A DNA stretch of 64,000 nucleotides from Ferrigenium kumadai (lineage in GTDB: Bacteria > Pseudomonadota > Gammaproteobacteria > Burkholderiales > Gallionellaceae). Positions 37,401 through 43,972 of this stretch are shown piece by piece. The position numbers and the translations under genes were made by a program. Where the stretch lies: NCBI RefSeq assembly GCF_018324385.1, contig NZ_AP019536.1, forward strand, positions 1,488,001-1,552,000, in the 5' to 3' direction. Position 1 is the stretch's first letter. Every line of letters starts with the position of its first letter. The notes under the pieces were generated by a model that saw nothing but the letters and a program-made list of their open reading frames with translations, searched no databases and had not been told where the DNA came from.

Positions 37401-40400
37401 CGTTCGCACCGGTGATCGCGATGCTGGTGACCGACAACGGACCGACACCGGTATTGGTCAGCGTCGCTACCTGGGCAACAGTGGCCGGGCTCCCCGACTG
37501 CAGCGTCCCGAACGCCATCGCCGTTACCGGCGCCAGCGTGGAAGACGGCGCCTGTCCGGTACCCCCCAAGGCGACGATCTGCGTTCCGGCCGCATTGACT
37601 ATGGTCAATGCGGCACTCTTGGCTCCGGCCGCTGCCGGATTGAACGTCACATTGATGGCACACGTGCCCGTCGTTCCCGCAGCCAGACTCAGGCCGCAGT
37701 TATTGGTCTGTGCAAAATCGGTCGCATTCAAACCCGTGATCGAAATGCTGGTGATCGGCAACGCCAAAGCTCCGGTGTTGGTAAGAGTCACCGGCTGAGC
37801 CACGCTGGCAGTCCCTGTCTGCTGGGCCGTATAACTCAATGCGGCAGCCGACACAGTCGCCGAATTGGCCGCTTGGCCGGTACCGTTCAGGGTAAGCATC
37901 TTGGTTCCGCTTGCGTCGACCACGTTCAAAGTCGCGGTCCTGGCACCGACCGCTGTCGGCGTAAACGTCACGTTAATCGCACACTTCGCGCCTACGGCCA
38001 GCCCAGTGGCACAGTTGTTCGTCTGAGCAAAATCGGTGGCATGGGTACCGGTGATCGTGACACCTGTGTAGGCGAGCGGGCCGACGCCGTTGTTGGTCAG
38101 AGTCGCCGCCTGTGCCACGCTGGTAGTGGCCACTTGTTGTGTCGGGTATGTCAGAGGGATGGTTGGTGTCAGTGCAGACGATGGCGACTGCCCCCCGCCG
38201 GCCAGTGCAACCGTCGGTGTGCCCGCCGTCGTCGCAACATTCAGAGTTGCAGTCCGTGGCGTCGTAGCGGTCGGCTTAAAAGTCACATTGATCGTGCAAC
38301 TTGCGCCGGCAGCCAACGTAGTCGTGACGATCGGGCAGTTATTCGTCTGCGCGAAATCGATCTGATTCAGCCCGGTGATGGTCACGCTGGTAATCGTGAC
38401 GGGGCCGCTTCCGGTATTGGTCAGCGTGGCAATGCTTGGCGCACTGACCGTGCCAACCTGCTGGGCAGCGAACGCCAGTTGCAGCGGCGCGGTCGGGTTC
38501 AACGTAACGGCGGGTGCTACCCCCTGTCCATTGAGGGTGACCTTTTGAGTGCCCGCATCAGTCACCACATTCAGTGTCGCGGTCTCCAGGCTGACCAGGC
38601 TGGGGTTGAATGACACGCTGATCGTGCAGGATCCGGCCACGCCTGCGGGCAGGCTGGTGCCGCAGGTGTTGATCTGTGAAAAATCTGCCGCATTAGTACC
38701 GCTGATCGTGACGCCGCTGATGGCGAGCGGTCCGCTCCCGGTGTTGGTCAGCGTGGCGGTCATCACTGCCCCGGCGGTGCCGACCTGCTGGGCCGGGAAG
38801 GCAAGCGGCGTAGCAGGCGTGATCTTGGCCGATGGGACCGGACTCGCACCGCTCAGCGCAGCCGTCTTCGATCCGGCCGAAGTGGCGACAGTCAGCATCG
38901 CTATCGAGGAACCGCTGGTCTTCGGGGTGAACGTCACATTGATCGTACAGGTTGCCGCAGCCGCGAGGCTGGTACCGCAATTGTCGGTCTCGGCATAGTC
39001 TGCCGCATTCACGCCGCTGATCGTGCGTCCCTGGATGGTGACGGCCGCGGCTGTCGCATTGGTCAGCGACAACGTCTGCGGCAAACTGACCGTTCCGATC
39101 GGCAGGGAAGCGAACGCCAGGCTCCCCGGAGTCAGGCCCCCCGCTTGCTGGACCTGTGTCACGATGTTAGATGGCGCTGAACTGCCGGCGGCGTTGTAGG
39201 CGATGACCCGGTACGAATAGTCCGTGAGAGGAAGTTTGGGGGTCGTGTCCACAAAACTGGTCGCGTTCGCCAGCGTCGTCCCTATCTGCGTGAATGCCCC
39301 GTAGTTGGCAGAACGTTCAATGCGGAATCCGATTTCGTTCTGCTGGTCGCCCATCGTCGCGACTGCATTGGCTGGCGTCGGGTCGGTCCAGTTGAGCACC
39401 CCTGCATTGAGGCTTGCATTGGTCGGCGCCAGTGGTGCGACCGCCGTGTATTTAAAGACGATGGGGCGCATGAAGTCGTTCTCTTCATGGCCCAGGATGT
39501 GGCAGTGCCACACATATTCCCATCCGAAATTGGCCACTGCGTTGGTGATAGTTGCCGGTAAGCCAGTGGTTGGATTGACTTGCGAGAGTCCGCCGGTGGT
39601 GCCCAGCGGCTGGGTCGGATCGAGCGCGCGTATACTTTCCGACAGGCCGAAAGGAAGCGTCGGCGCCTTGGACCGGACGGCCACGATGACGTCCTCCAGC
39701 GGGTTCATCTTCACCGTTTCCTTCCAGCCCAGTTCGTTCTCTGCAGGGGGTTTGATCGTCCCATCCCAGCCTACGCGGTTGATCAGTTGCACATTGACCA
39801 GGTGGAAGTGGACCGGGTGGGTATCCACACCGTTATGGGTGATCTTCCATATCTGCGTCTCGCCATCGGCGATGGTCTCTGTCGCCGGATCGACATAACC
39901 GAGCGGGATCGTGGTCTGGTTGAATGCGCTGGTAAACGGCAACTCCACCCCCAGCGTCGCATTCATCCGGCCGTAATTGGGATCGAACAATTCCTGAATG
40001 GCCTTGTTCTGCACGGGCAAGGTTTGTGCCAAGCCATCGCCATTGGTAAAAGTAAAATTGGGCGCGCGTATCGAGCCGGTATGGATGCTGGCATAGGAGT
40101 TGGTGAAGGTCGTCGGCCACAGCCCGTTATAAGCTGCCTCTCCCACGACAGGTTTGGGCTGAGTCGCGGCATAGGCAGCCGGCCACGCTGTTTGCAGTGC
40201 AGTCAGCTTGGGATTCTTGGTATTGGGATTTGCACTCTGGGTGAACGCCGCCCGAACGCATCCTGGAACCGGTGCCCCTGAAATTTCGAACCGCATGATG
40301 GTCCGGGTATTGGGGCCATAACCGGGCAATGTCGAAGGGGCGCCGCCAACCGCGGTCAGGTCGGGATTTCCCGTGTAATAGTCGGCACGCGGATCGAACC

Positions 40401-42408
40401 CCGGCACAGGCGCTGGGGCATCGTTGTACAGGATGAGTTTGGTACCGGGGCAGTAGCCCGAGAAATCGATGACGGCATCTGCACGCTCTGCCGGCGCCAG
40501 GTATAGCCCGTAGGTCAGGACATTCAACACGGTAACGCTTCTACGGTTGAATTCATATCCGATCGGTGTGGACGGGATCACTGCCGGCGCCGGCAGGAAG
40601 CCACCTTCGGAACCGACCTGAACGATGTCCGGCCCCGCCGTTGAAGGATCGGGCACGCCCCCCGCCCGCCCATCTGTCGGCCATATTGCCGGCCAAGCCG
40701 CATTCGGCACAGCAGGAACCATCTTCACCTCGGTACTAACCGAGGCAACGGCAGCTGCTCCCGTGCCGGTGGCGTCCGTGATCTTGATGGTCGGCGCAGC
40801 GGTATAGCCCGTGCCCGGGTTAGTCACGATGATCTTGCTCACGACGCCAGCCGTGACGACGGCCGAGGCTGTGGCCCCGGCGCCCGTCACATCGCCCACC
40901 GCAGGTGTGATGGTGACCGCCGGTGTCGCCGAATAGCCAGCCCCGCCTGCAGTAACCTCAATGGTGAGCGGTTCAGCCTCATAGAGGCCGAGGTTGAGCG
41001 AGCGATCGTTTGTGGCATTCAGGATGCGGAAGCGATAAGCCTTGGGCAGGACCTTGACGGTGGGATAGGCAGTACCATTGACCACTGGAGTGTCCATGAA
41101 GGCTTCAGCCACGATGGTTTCATTGCCGTACTCGCCTGTCGGCAAGGCCTTCGGCGCAGGGAACACCGGCCAGAACCACGGTCCATAATCCCAGCGCCCG
41201 ACAGGATTGGTGCCGTCGAACGAATTCGGGTCCTGGTTGGTTTCATATACATGAGGGAACCACAGGTCCCCCGGCTGCCCCCAGTGCGCTACATCCCATT
41301 TCGCATCCTGCATGGAAATATCCGCCGGCACGAAGGTCTTGTCCTGGATGACCAAGGGAATCTGATCGAGGGGAAGGACACCTGTTGTTACCAGTCCCTG
41401 CTCCACCGGATCCGATATCAGGTAACCCGCGGCCATGCCGGCATAGACATTGAGGCGCGTGATCCCCGCAGTATGATCGTGGAAGAACATCATGCGGGCG
41501 CTCAGGTTGTTGGGGTAATACAGCGTCCCGGAACCCGGCCCCGGGTCCGGCATATCAGGAACGTTCTGGAAGCTGGCCCCTTTGGTATAAGGCGTGTTCT
41601 CGCCGGCAGGGGTGATCCATTGGTGGGGCGTGCCGTCGCTGATCCATGGAGCATCGCCGCCGTGAAGGTGGATGTTGATACGGTTCTGGGTGTACTTGTT
41701 GATCCCGTCCGGCCCAAAACCTGCCCCCATCAGGGTCTGATCCACAGGAAGGAACAGATCTCCGCCGCGAGAATTGGTGATCGGGTCGTAATGTCCGGTC
41801 GGCAGCAGGTTCGAAAACTTGAAGCGCACGGGAACGCCACGCTTCGCGCTGACGACCGGTCCCAGATAATGCGGATTGTCCACCGCAAACACCTGCTGGC
41901 CCGCGGCATTTAATATCGGAGTCCCATTGGGATAGGCCAGTGCGACGTGCTTGCTCGACAGGGCATTCGATGCCGTCTCCAGTTGCACGTAACCACGCAC
42001 CGTCGTGGCTTTGGGCAGATCGCTGTGCATCTTCTGCGTATATTCGACCACACCGATCTCGTAATAGTCCGATCCCGGATAGGTCGTAGTATCCGGAACG
42101 GCAACCGGCAAATACTGGCCCAGGTTGTTGATACCTGTAGCTCCCAAGCCCGGGAGGGAATCGACGAATTTTCTGAGGGGCACCCCGGTGTTGACCATCG
42201 CTCCCGGCAAGGCGATAGGCGACAGGTCTGACCGGAAACCGGAGGGACTGTTGGCATAATAAGTGGGGACCTTGATTGGCGCCCCGGTCGCATTGGTGCT
42301 ATTTCCCCAACCTGCACCTGCGTGAGCCGGATTGATCGCCACCATGGCGGCCATGGCAAGCACTACTGATGCGGTCATTCGGTAAAGACTGAATTTACGC
42401 TGCTTCAT
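28465..42408 (-). CDS. Giant multicopper oxidase with FnIII-like module and 33 ASH-type repeats
   Basis: A single uninterrupted frame of 4,647 codons; GGGAG before the ATG and a signal peptide ending NPAHA-GAG. Residues about 38-985 form a multicopper oxidase: NIHLHGGDAPW near 246, FFHDHTAGITR near 309, THPVHFHLVNVQ near 863 and WHCHILGHEENDFMRP near 966. A Gly-rich beta insert with two GxGY motifs lies near residues 480-560. An FnIII-like module covers about 990-1085. Then 33 repeats of about 107 residues follow, of pattern LTPATPLTFAAQQTGTTSAA ... FAQTNNCGTSLAVGASC ... TVVDGAGTHTVALNGTG, each with a Cys pair. The protein ends with the last repeat; no anchor is visible. Probably a secreted or surface oxidase with a very long stalk. 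Confidence 0.93.
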   Translation of the reverse strand: MKQRKFSLYRMTASVVLAMAAMVAINPAHAGAGWGNSTNATGAPIKVPTYYANSPSGFRSDLSPIALPGAMVNTGVPLRKFVDSLPGLGATGINNLGQYLPVAVPDTTTYPGSDYYEIGVVEYTQKMHSDLPKATTVRGYVQLETASNALSSKHVALAYPNGTPILNAAGQQVFAVDNPHYLGPVVSAKRGVPVRFKFSNLLPTGHYDPITNSRGGDLFLPVDQTLMGAGFGPDGINKYTQNRINIHLHGGDAPWISDGTPHQWITPAGENTPYTKGASFQNVPDMPDPGPGSGTLYYPNNLSARMMFFHDHTAGITRLNVYAGMAAGYLISDPVEQGLVTTGVLPLDQIPLVIQDKTFVPADISMQDAKWDVAHWGQPGDLWFPHVYETNQDPNSFDGTNPVGRWDYGPWFWPVFPAPKALPTGEYGNETIVAEAFMDTPVVNGTAYPTVKVLPKAYRFRILNATNDRSLNLGLYEAEPLTIEVTAGGAGYSATPAVTITPAVGDVTGAGATASAVVTAGVVSKIIVTNPGTGYTAAPTIKITDATGTGAAAVASVSTEVKMVPAVPNAAWPAIWPTDGRAGGVPDPSTAGPDIVQVGSEGGFLPAPAVIPSTPIGYEFNRRSVTVLNVLTYGLYLAPAERADAVIDFSGYCPGTKLILYNDAPAPVPGFDPRADYYTGNPDLTAVGGAPSTLPGYGPNTRTIMRFEISGAPVPGCVRAAFTQSANPNTKNPKLTALQTAWPAAYAATQPKPVVGEAAYNGLWPTTFTNSYASIHTGSIRAPNFTFTNGDGLAQTLPVQNKAIQELFDPNYGRMNATLGVELPFTSAFNQTTIPLGYVDPATETIADGETQIWKITHNGVDTHPVHFHLVNVQLINRVGWDGTIKPPAENELGWKETVKMNPLEDVIVAVRSKAPTLPFGLSESIRALDPTQPLGTTGGLSQVNPTTGLPATITNAVANFGWEYVWHCHILGHEENDFMRPIVFKYTAVAPLAPTNASLNAGVLNWTDPTPANAVATMGDQQNEIGFRIERSANYGAFTQIGTTLANATSFVDTTPKLPLTDYSYRVIAYNAAGSSAPSNIVTQVQQAGGLTPGSLAFASLPIGTVSLPQTLSLTNATAAAVTIQGRTISGVNAADYAETDNCGTSLAAAATCTINVTFTPKTSGSSIAMLTVATSAGSKTAALSGASPVPSAKITPATPLAFPAQQVGTAGAVMTATLTNTGSGPLAISGVTISGTNAADFSQINTCGTSLPAGVAGSCTISVSFNPSLVSLETATLNVVTDAGTQKVTLNGQGVAPAVTLNPTAPLQLAFAAQQVGTVSAPSIATLTNTGSGPVTITSVTITGLNQIDFAQTNNCPIVTTTLAAGASCTINVTFKPTATTPRTATLNVATTAGTPTVALAGGGQSPSSALTPTIPLTYPTQQVATTSVAQAATLTNNGVGPLAYTGVTITGTHATDFAQTNNCATGLAVGAKCAINVTFTPTAVGARTATLNVVDASGTKMLTLNGTGQAANSATVSAAALSYTAQQTGTASVAQPVTLTNTGALALPITSISITGLNATDFAQTNNCGLSLAAGTTGTCAINVTFNPAAAGAKSAALTIVNAAGTQIVALGGTGQAPSSTLAPVTAMAFGTLQSGSPATVAQVATLTNTGVGPLSVTSIAITGANAAEFAQTNNCGVLPASLPVGATGTCTINVTFTPGAAGAKSATLTVTDASGAKTIPLTATSQATSSVLSPTIPLSFLAQQAGTSSAAQVATLTNTGVGPLSISSIAISGANATEFAQTNNCGTLPASLPTGATGTCTINVTFNPATSGPKSATLTVVDGVGTQTIALNGTGALQLNSFTPTTPMVFASQQTGTASAAQVATLANSGIIPLTVTSIAISGANAADFTQTNNCGTLPASLPVGITGTCSINVAFTPTTAGTKSATLTVVDGAATHTIALSGTGTTQSASLTPATPLVFASQQTGTASAAQVATLTNSGIGPLAVTSITFTGANAADFAQTNNCGTSLAVGAAGTCTINVTFNPTTAGAKSATLSVVDGAGTHTVAVSGTGQAPSASLTPATSLAFAVQQTGSTSAAQPVVVTNTGVGPLSIAGITIGGTNYLNFTQTSNCGTSLAVGASCTINVSFAPTAVGAMTATLNVADGAGVHMLALNGTGAVQSASLTPATPLAFAAQQTGTTSAAQVATLTNSSTLPLAVTSIAITGVDAADFAQNNNCGTSVAAGATGSCTISVTFKPAIAGAKSATLTVVDGAGTHTVALTGTGQAASASLTPATPLTFAAQQTGTTSAAQAVVVANTGVGPLSITGITIGGTNYLNFTQTNNCGTSLAVGASCTVNVSFAPTAAGTMTATLNVADGAGVHMVALNGTGAVQSASLTPATPLTFALQQTGTTSAAQVVTLTNTSVLPLSVTSVAISGVDAADFAQTNNCGTSVAAGTTGSCKINVTFAPGTIGTKTAVLTVVDGAGTHSINLNGTGSVQTASLTPATPLTFAAQQTGTASAALVATLTNTGSLPLSVSSITLTGANAADFAQTNNCGTLPTSLAAGATGSCSISVTFNPATVGAKTATLSVVDGAGTHTVALNGTGAVQANSLTPTTPMAFGMQQTGTTSAVQVATLTNSGIIPLSVTSIAISGVNAADFAQTSNCGTSLPVGATGVCTINVTFTPATVGTKSATLTVVDGAGTHTIALSGTGAVPAASLTPTVPLTFAAQQTGTSSAAQVATLTNNGIMPLSVTSIAITGANAVDFTQTNNCGTSLAAAASCTINVTLAPGTAGAKIASLTVVDGAGTHTLSLTGTGQTASANLTPATPLTFAVQQIGSTSAAQVATLTNTGVGPLSVTSIAISGLDAGDFTQTNNCGALPASLAAGASGSCTINVTFKPTTVGAKTATLTVVDGAGTHTVALSGSGAVPQGSLTPTTRMAFAEQQTGTASAAQVATLSNTGFLPLAVTSITISGTNAAEFAQTNNCGTSLAVGTSGTCTINVTFVPTSTGAKSAMLTVVDGGGSHTVALSGTGAVQSASLTPATPLTFALQQTGTTSAAQVATLSNTGVIPLSVTSIAITGANAADFAQTNNCGTSVASGATGSCTINVTFAPTTIGAKTATLTVVDGAGTHTVTLNGAGDVLLASLTPATPLTFAVQQTGTGSAAQVATLTNTGKLPLSVTSITFTGANAADFAQTNNCGTSLAVGTGGTCTINVTFNPATAGAKSATLSVVDGAGTHTVSVSGTGQAPSASLTPATQLAFAVQQTGTTSAAQPVVVTNTGVGPLSIAGITIGGTNYLNFTQTSNCGTSLPVGASCTINVSFAPIAAGAMTATLNVADGAGVQMLALNGTGGVQSASLTPATPLVFAAQQTGTTSAAQVATLTNSSTLPLSVSSIAITGVDAADFAQNNNCGTSVAAGATGSCTISVTFKPAIAGAKSATLTVVDGAGTHTVALTGTGQAASASLTPATPLTFAAQQTGTTSAAQAVVVANTGVGPLSITGITIGGTNYLNFTQTNNCGTSLAVGASCTVNVSFAPTAAGTMTATLNVADGAGVHMVALNGTGAVQSASLTPATPLTFALQQTGTTSAAQVVTLTNTSVLPLSVTSVAISGVDAADFAQTNNCGTSVAAGTTGSCKINVTFAPGTIGTKTAVLTVVDGAGTHSINLNGTGSVQTASLTPATPLTFAAQQTGTASAALVATLTNTGSLPLSVSSITLTGANAADFAQTNNCGTLPTSLAAGATGSCSISVTFNPATVGAKTAALTVVDGMGTHTVALNGTGAVQANSLTPTTPMAFGLQQTGTTSAMQVATLTNSGIIPLSVTSIAISGPDAADFTQTNNCGTSLPVGATGVCTINVTFTPATVGTKSATLTVVDGAGIHTVVLSGTGAVQLASLTPATPLVFAAQQTGTISAAQVATLTNSGTIPLSVSGITIGGVNAADFIQTNNCGASLAPAASCTINVTLAPGSVGAKSATLSLVDGAGTQVVALNGTGAVQSASLTPSTPLTFAAQQTGTTSAALVATLTNSAIIPLSITSIAISGVNAAEFVQTNNCGTLPANLPVGQTGTCTINVTFVPATSGAKSATLTVVDGAGTHTVALNGTGAAPSASLTPATALTFAAQQTGTTSTAHAVVVANTGVGPLSIAGITIGGTNYLNFTQTSNCGTSLAVGASCTINVSFAPTAVGSMTATLNVADGAGAHMLALNGTGAVQSGSFTPATPLTFAAKQTGTTSAAQVATLTNTGVLPLAVTSISITGANAAEFAQTNNCGTSVAAGATGSCTINVTFTPVTVGAKSATLTVVDGAGTRTTALTGMAVAQAAMLTPGASLMFASQQVMSTSSVQAVTLTNTGAGPLPIARITIGTSGGFNQFAQTNNCGASLAEGASCTIGVTFAPSTMGTKAETLMVWHAGGMQTLMLRGTAAAPVSSLTPDVPTSFGNQLVGTSSGVVPLTLTNNGVIPLSITSIAIESWGQLNQFGQTNTCGASLAAGANCVIYVSFMPSSAGFKLATLIINDAAGGHAVALNGTGVTTPTASTTTAAPLAAQQVAVTLIVPTSSLTPATPFAFAAQAVGAASAPQVATLANTGATPLSVTSISISGVNAADFAQTNTCGVLPASLPIGTAGTCSIDVIFTPKTAGTKNATLTVVDGGGTHTITLSGTGQ
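31165..32196. repeat. Long exact direct repeat, copy 1
   Basis: About 1,032 bases identical by eye to 34696-35727 (offset 3,531 bases, in frame). High similarity continues for several hundred bases on both sides. It covers parts of about four repeat domains of the giant oxidase gene. Confidence 0.85.
34696..35727. repeat. Long exact direct repeat, copy 2
   Basis: Partner of 31165-32196. The first differences are a C/T at the right end (32197 versus 35728) and a C/T at the left end (31164 versus 34695). Confidence 0.85.
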
Positions 42409-42584
42409 GGCGATACTCCCTCAGGTATGTTTGCAACACCTGCGTTGTCTATATGGTTGCCGAGTCCCAATGCCCATGACTGGGCGGTTTCAGGTATTTT
42501 CGTTACCGCATTCACTCGATGCACTAAGGCAAAGACCTGCTTTTGGCGATGACTTTCATCGCATATCCCAATACGCAAAATCTG

Positions 42585-43235
42585 TTAGTCCGGCACCAAC
42601 CCGTGGTACTCGCGCAGCAGTTCATCTGCGCTGGCAAAGCCATCGATACGCACCCAAGGCTTGTCGGCCCCTTTGCGCAGGAACGTCACCGGCTCGTGAT
42701 TCATCTTGTCGCCGCGGTAGACATTGAAGGCACGCTGAACGGCAATGCTGTCCTCGACACTGCCGGTCAACATGCTCCATTGCGGCCCGGCCTCGAACCG
42801 CTTTGCATACTCATTCAGCTTTGCCGGAGAATCGTGTTCCGGATCGATGGATATCGAAACCATGCGCACCGTGCCGGCGTTCGGTCCAAGCTTTTCCTGC
42901 ACCTGGGAAAAAGTGGCACTCATCACCGGACAGATCGTCGTACACGTAGTGAAGATGAAATTCAGCATGACGGGCTGGTCCACATCGAGACTGTCGTTAA
43001 GCGCAACCTTCTTGCCATGTGTATCCATCAATTTCACATCCGGGGTCTGGTACGAAACGACAGAGCGTGTGTAGCCATTGCCGACCATTGCATGGTGATG
43101 GTGATGTTCCATCGTCTGGTAGTGCTCCATCGCCAGGTACTGATCGGCATCACCGGATGCAAAACTGTTGAGGGACACGATTGCAAGCCCCACCGATAGC
43201 GCCACGATGGCAAGAATTGATTGGTGCTTTTTCAT
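42585..43235 (-). CDS. SCO1/SenC-like copper chaperone with His-rich N-terminal segment
   Basis: A 216-residue exported protein; GGGAGAAGCC before the ATG at 43235. A signal or membrane anchor (LAIVALSVGLAIVSLNSFAS) is followed by a His/Met segment (MEHYQTMEHHHHHAMVG). The thioredoxin-like SCO domain has the copper site CTTICPVM, FIFTTC before it, IDPEHDSPAKL after it, and a distal His in NHEPVTFLRKG that would be the third ligand. SCO proteins load copper into cuproenzymes or act as thiol oxidoreductases. Lying 176 bases before the giant oxidase gene, it is a good candidate to metallate it. Confidence 0.92.
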   Translation of the reverse strand: MKKHQSILAIVALSVGLAIVSLNSFASGDADQYLAMEHYQTMEHHHHHAMVGNGYTRSVVSYQTPDVKLMDTHGKKVALNDSLDVDQPVMLNFIFTTCTTICPVMSATFSQVQEKLGPNAGTVRMVSISIDPEHDSPAKLNEYAKRFEAGPQWSMLTGSVEDSIAVQRAFNVYRGDKMNHEPVTFLRKGADKPWVRIDGFASADELLREYHGLVPD

Positions 43236-43614
43236 GGCTTCTCCCTGTTCCTGGCTGTTCGTAACCGTGGCGCAAGTGTCAACCAAAGGTTCAACAAGCA
43301 CACTGGCGGGCAAGGGGTATTTCCGGATATGGAAGGCTGTATTCGGGAGGTGGGGGTTGACTGTAAAAAAACATGTGCGGCGATACATGGGGAACAGCAC
43401 ACCGGGCCGGCCTTGACTAATGGCTTCCACCACCGCCAAGACACCCTACCCGCCCCCGAAAATACCGCCCCCTCAAGCGGCAATTACACAGTGCGCGGAA
43501 TAAATTATCGAAAGGCTTTTCTATAGCATCGCTTCCCAGGTTGTGAGAGATGCCGACAGGCAAACCAGGCTTACTCGTTGAGACTGGATCAGCAACTACA
43601 ACAGGAGGGATGCC
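43236..43614. other. Divergent intergenic region
   Basis: 379 bases between the SCO-like gene (minus) and the small C2H2-like gene (plus). It likely holds promoters for both. No clear hairpin or operator is seen. Confidence 0.4.
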
Positions 43615-43788
43615 ATGAAACCAGAATCGCCGATTACCTCGACAAAACCGCTGTGGTCCGGAGATGCAAATGTAGAAGCCTCAGGCGTGAGGTTCATCTG
43701 TCCGGTGTGCTTCCAGTGGGTAATCAGGGAAGTATTCGAGGAGCACGTCGCGAATCACAACAATACGCCCGAGCCCGAACCAGACTGA
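43615..43788 (+). CDS. Small C2H2-finger-like protein
   Basis: A 57-codon gene with a strong ribosome site (AGGAGGGATGCC before ATG). The product contains FICPVCFQWVIREVFEEH followed by VANH, i.e. C-x2-C-x11-H-x3-H, close to a classical C2H2 zinc finger. It is flanked by a disordered N-terminus and an acidic C-terminus (NTPEPEPD). Function unknown; a zinc-dependent DNA- or protein-binding role is inference. It is easily missed because of its size. Confidence 0.6.
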   Translation: MKPESPITSTKPLWSGDANVEASGVRFICPVCFQWVIREVFEEHVANHNNTPEPEPD

Positions 43789-43972
43789 AGGTGTATGCCT
43801 CGCTTAAAACCGAGTCATGTCTGACTGGAGACCTTCCGGCAACGGCGCGTGATGCGCGAAAGCAGCACATGCGATTCGCCGACCGCCATGCGCACGATCA
43901 TCTTGTCAGGGCCTTCGTCGCGTATCTCGGTTATGCGCGCTGATGCTCGTCGGGTGGAAGCGTCATGTTTGC

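Larger units (their letters stand above)
28465..39137 (-). repeat. Array of 33 in-frame ~321-bp repeats (ASH / choice-of-anchor-D-type domains)
   Basis: Counted by the Cys-pair core of each unit (for example QTNNCGTSLAVGASC). Units are about 107 codons, differing a little by an optional three-residue insert before the second Cys. Units 9-15 and 20-26 match in order, giving a higher-order period of 11 units (3,531 bases). Units 1-8 and 31-33 are the most diverged, the centre the most alike, as expected for homogenisation by recombination. Confidence 0.9.

Noticed and set aside
28465..39137. Repeat array considered as a CRISPR array or transposon repeats
   Set aside because: Units are about 321 bases, in frame and coding, with no short spacers, no cas genes and no terminal inverted repeats.
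43578..43943. 121-codon plus-strand frame overlapping the small C2H2-like gene
   Set aside because: It uses another frame without a ribosome site; the 57-codon frame starting at 43615 has a strong site and a metal-ligand pattern.
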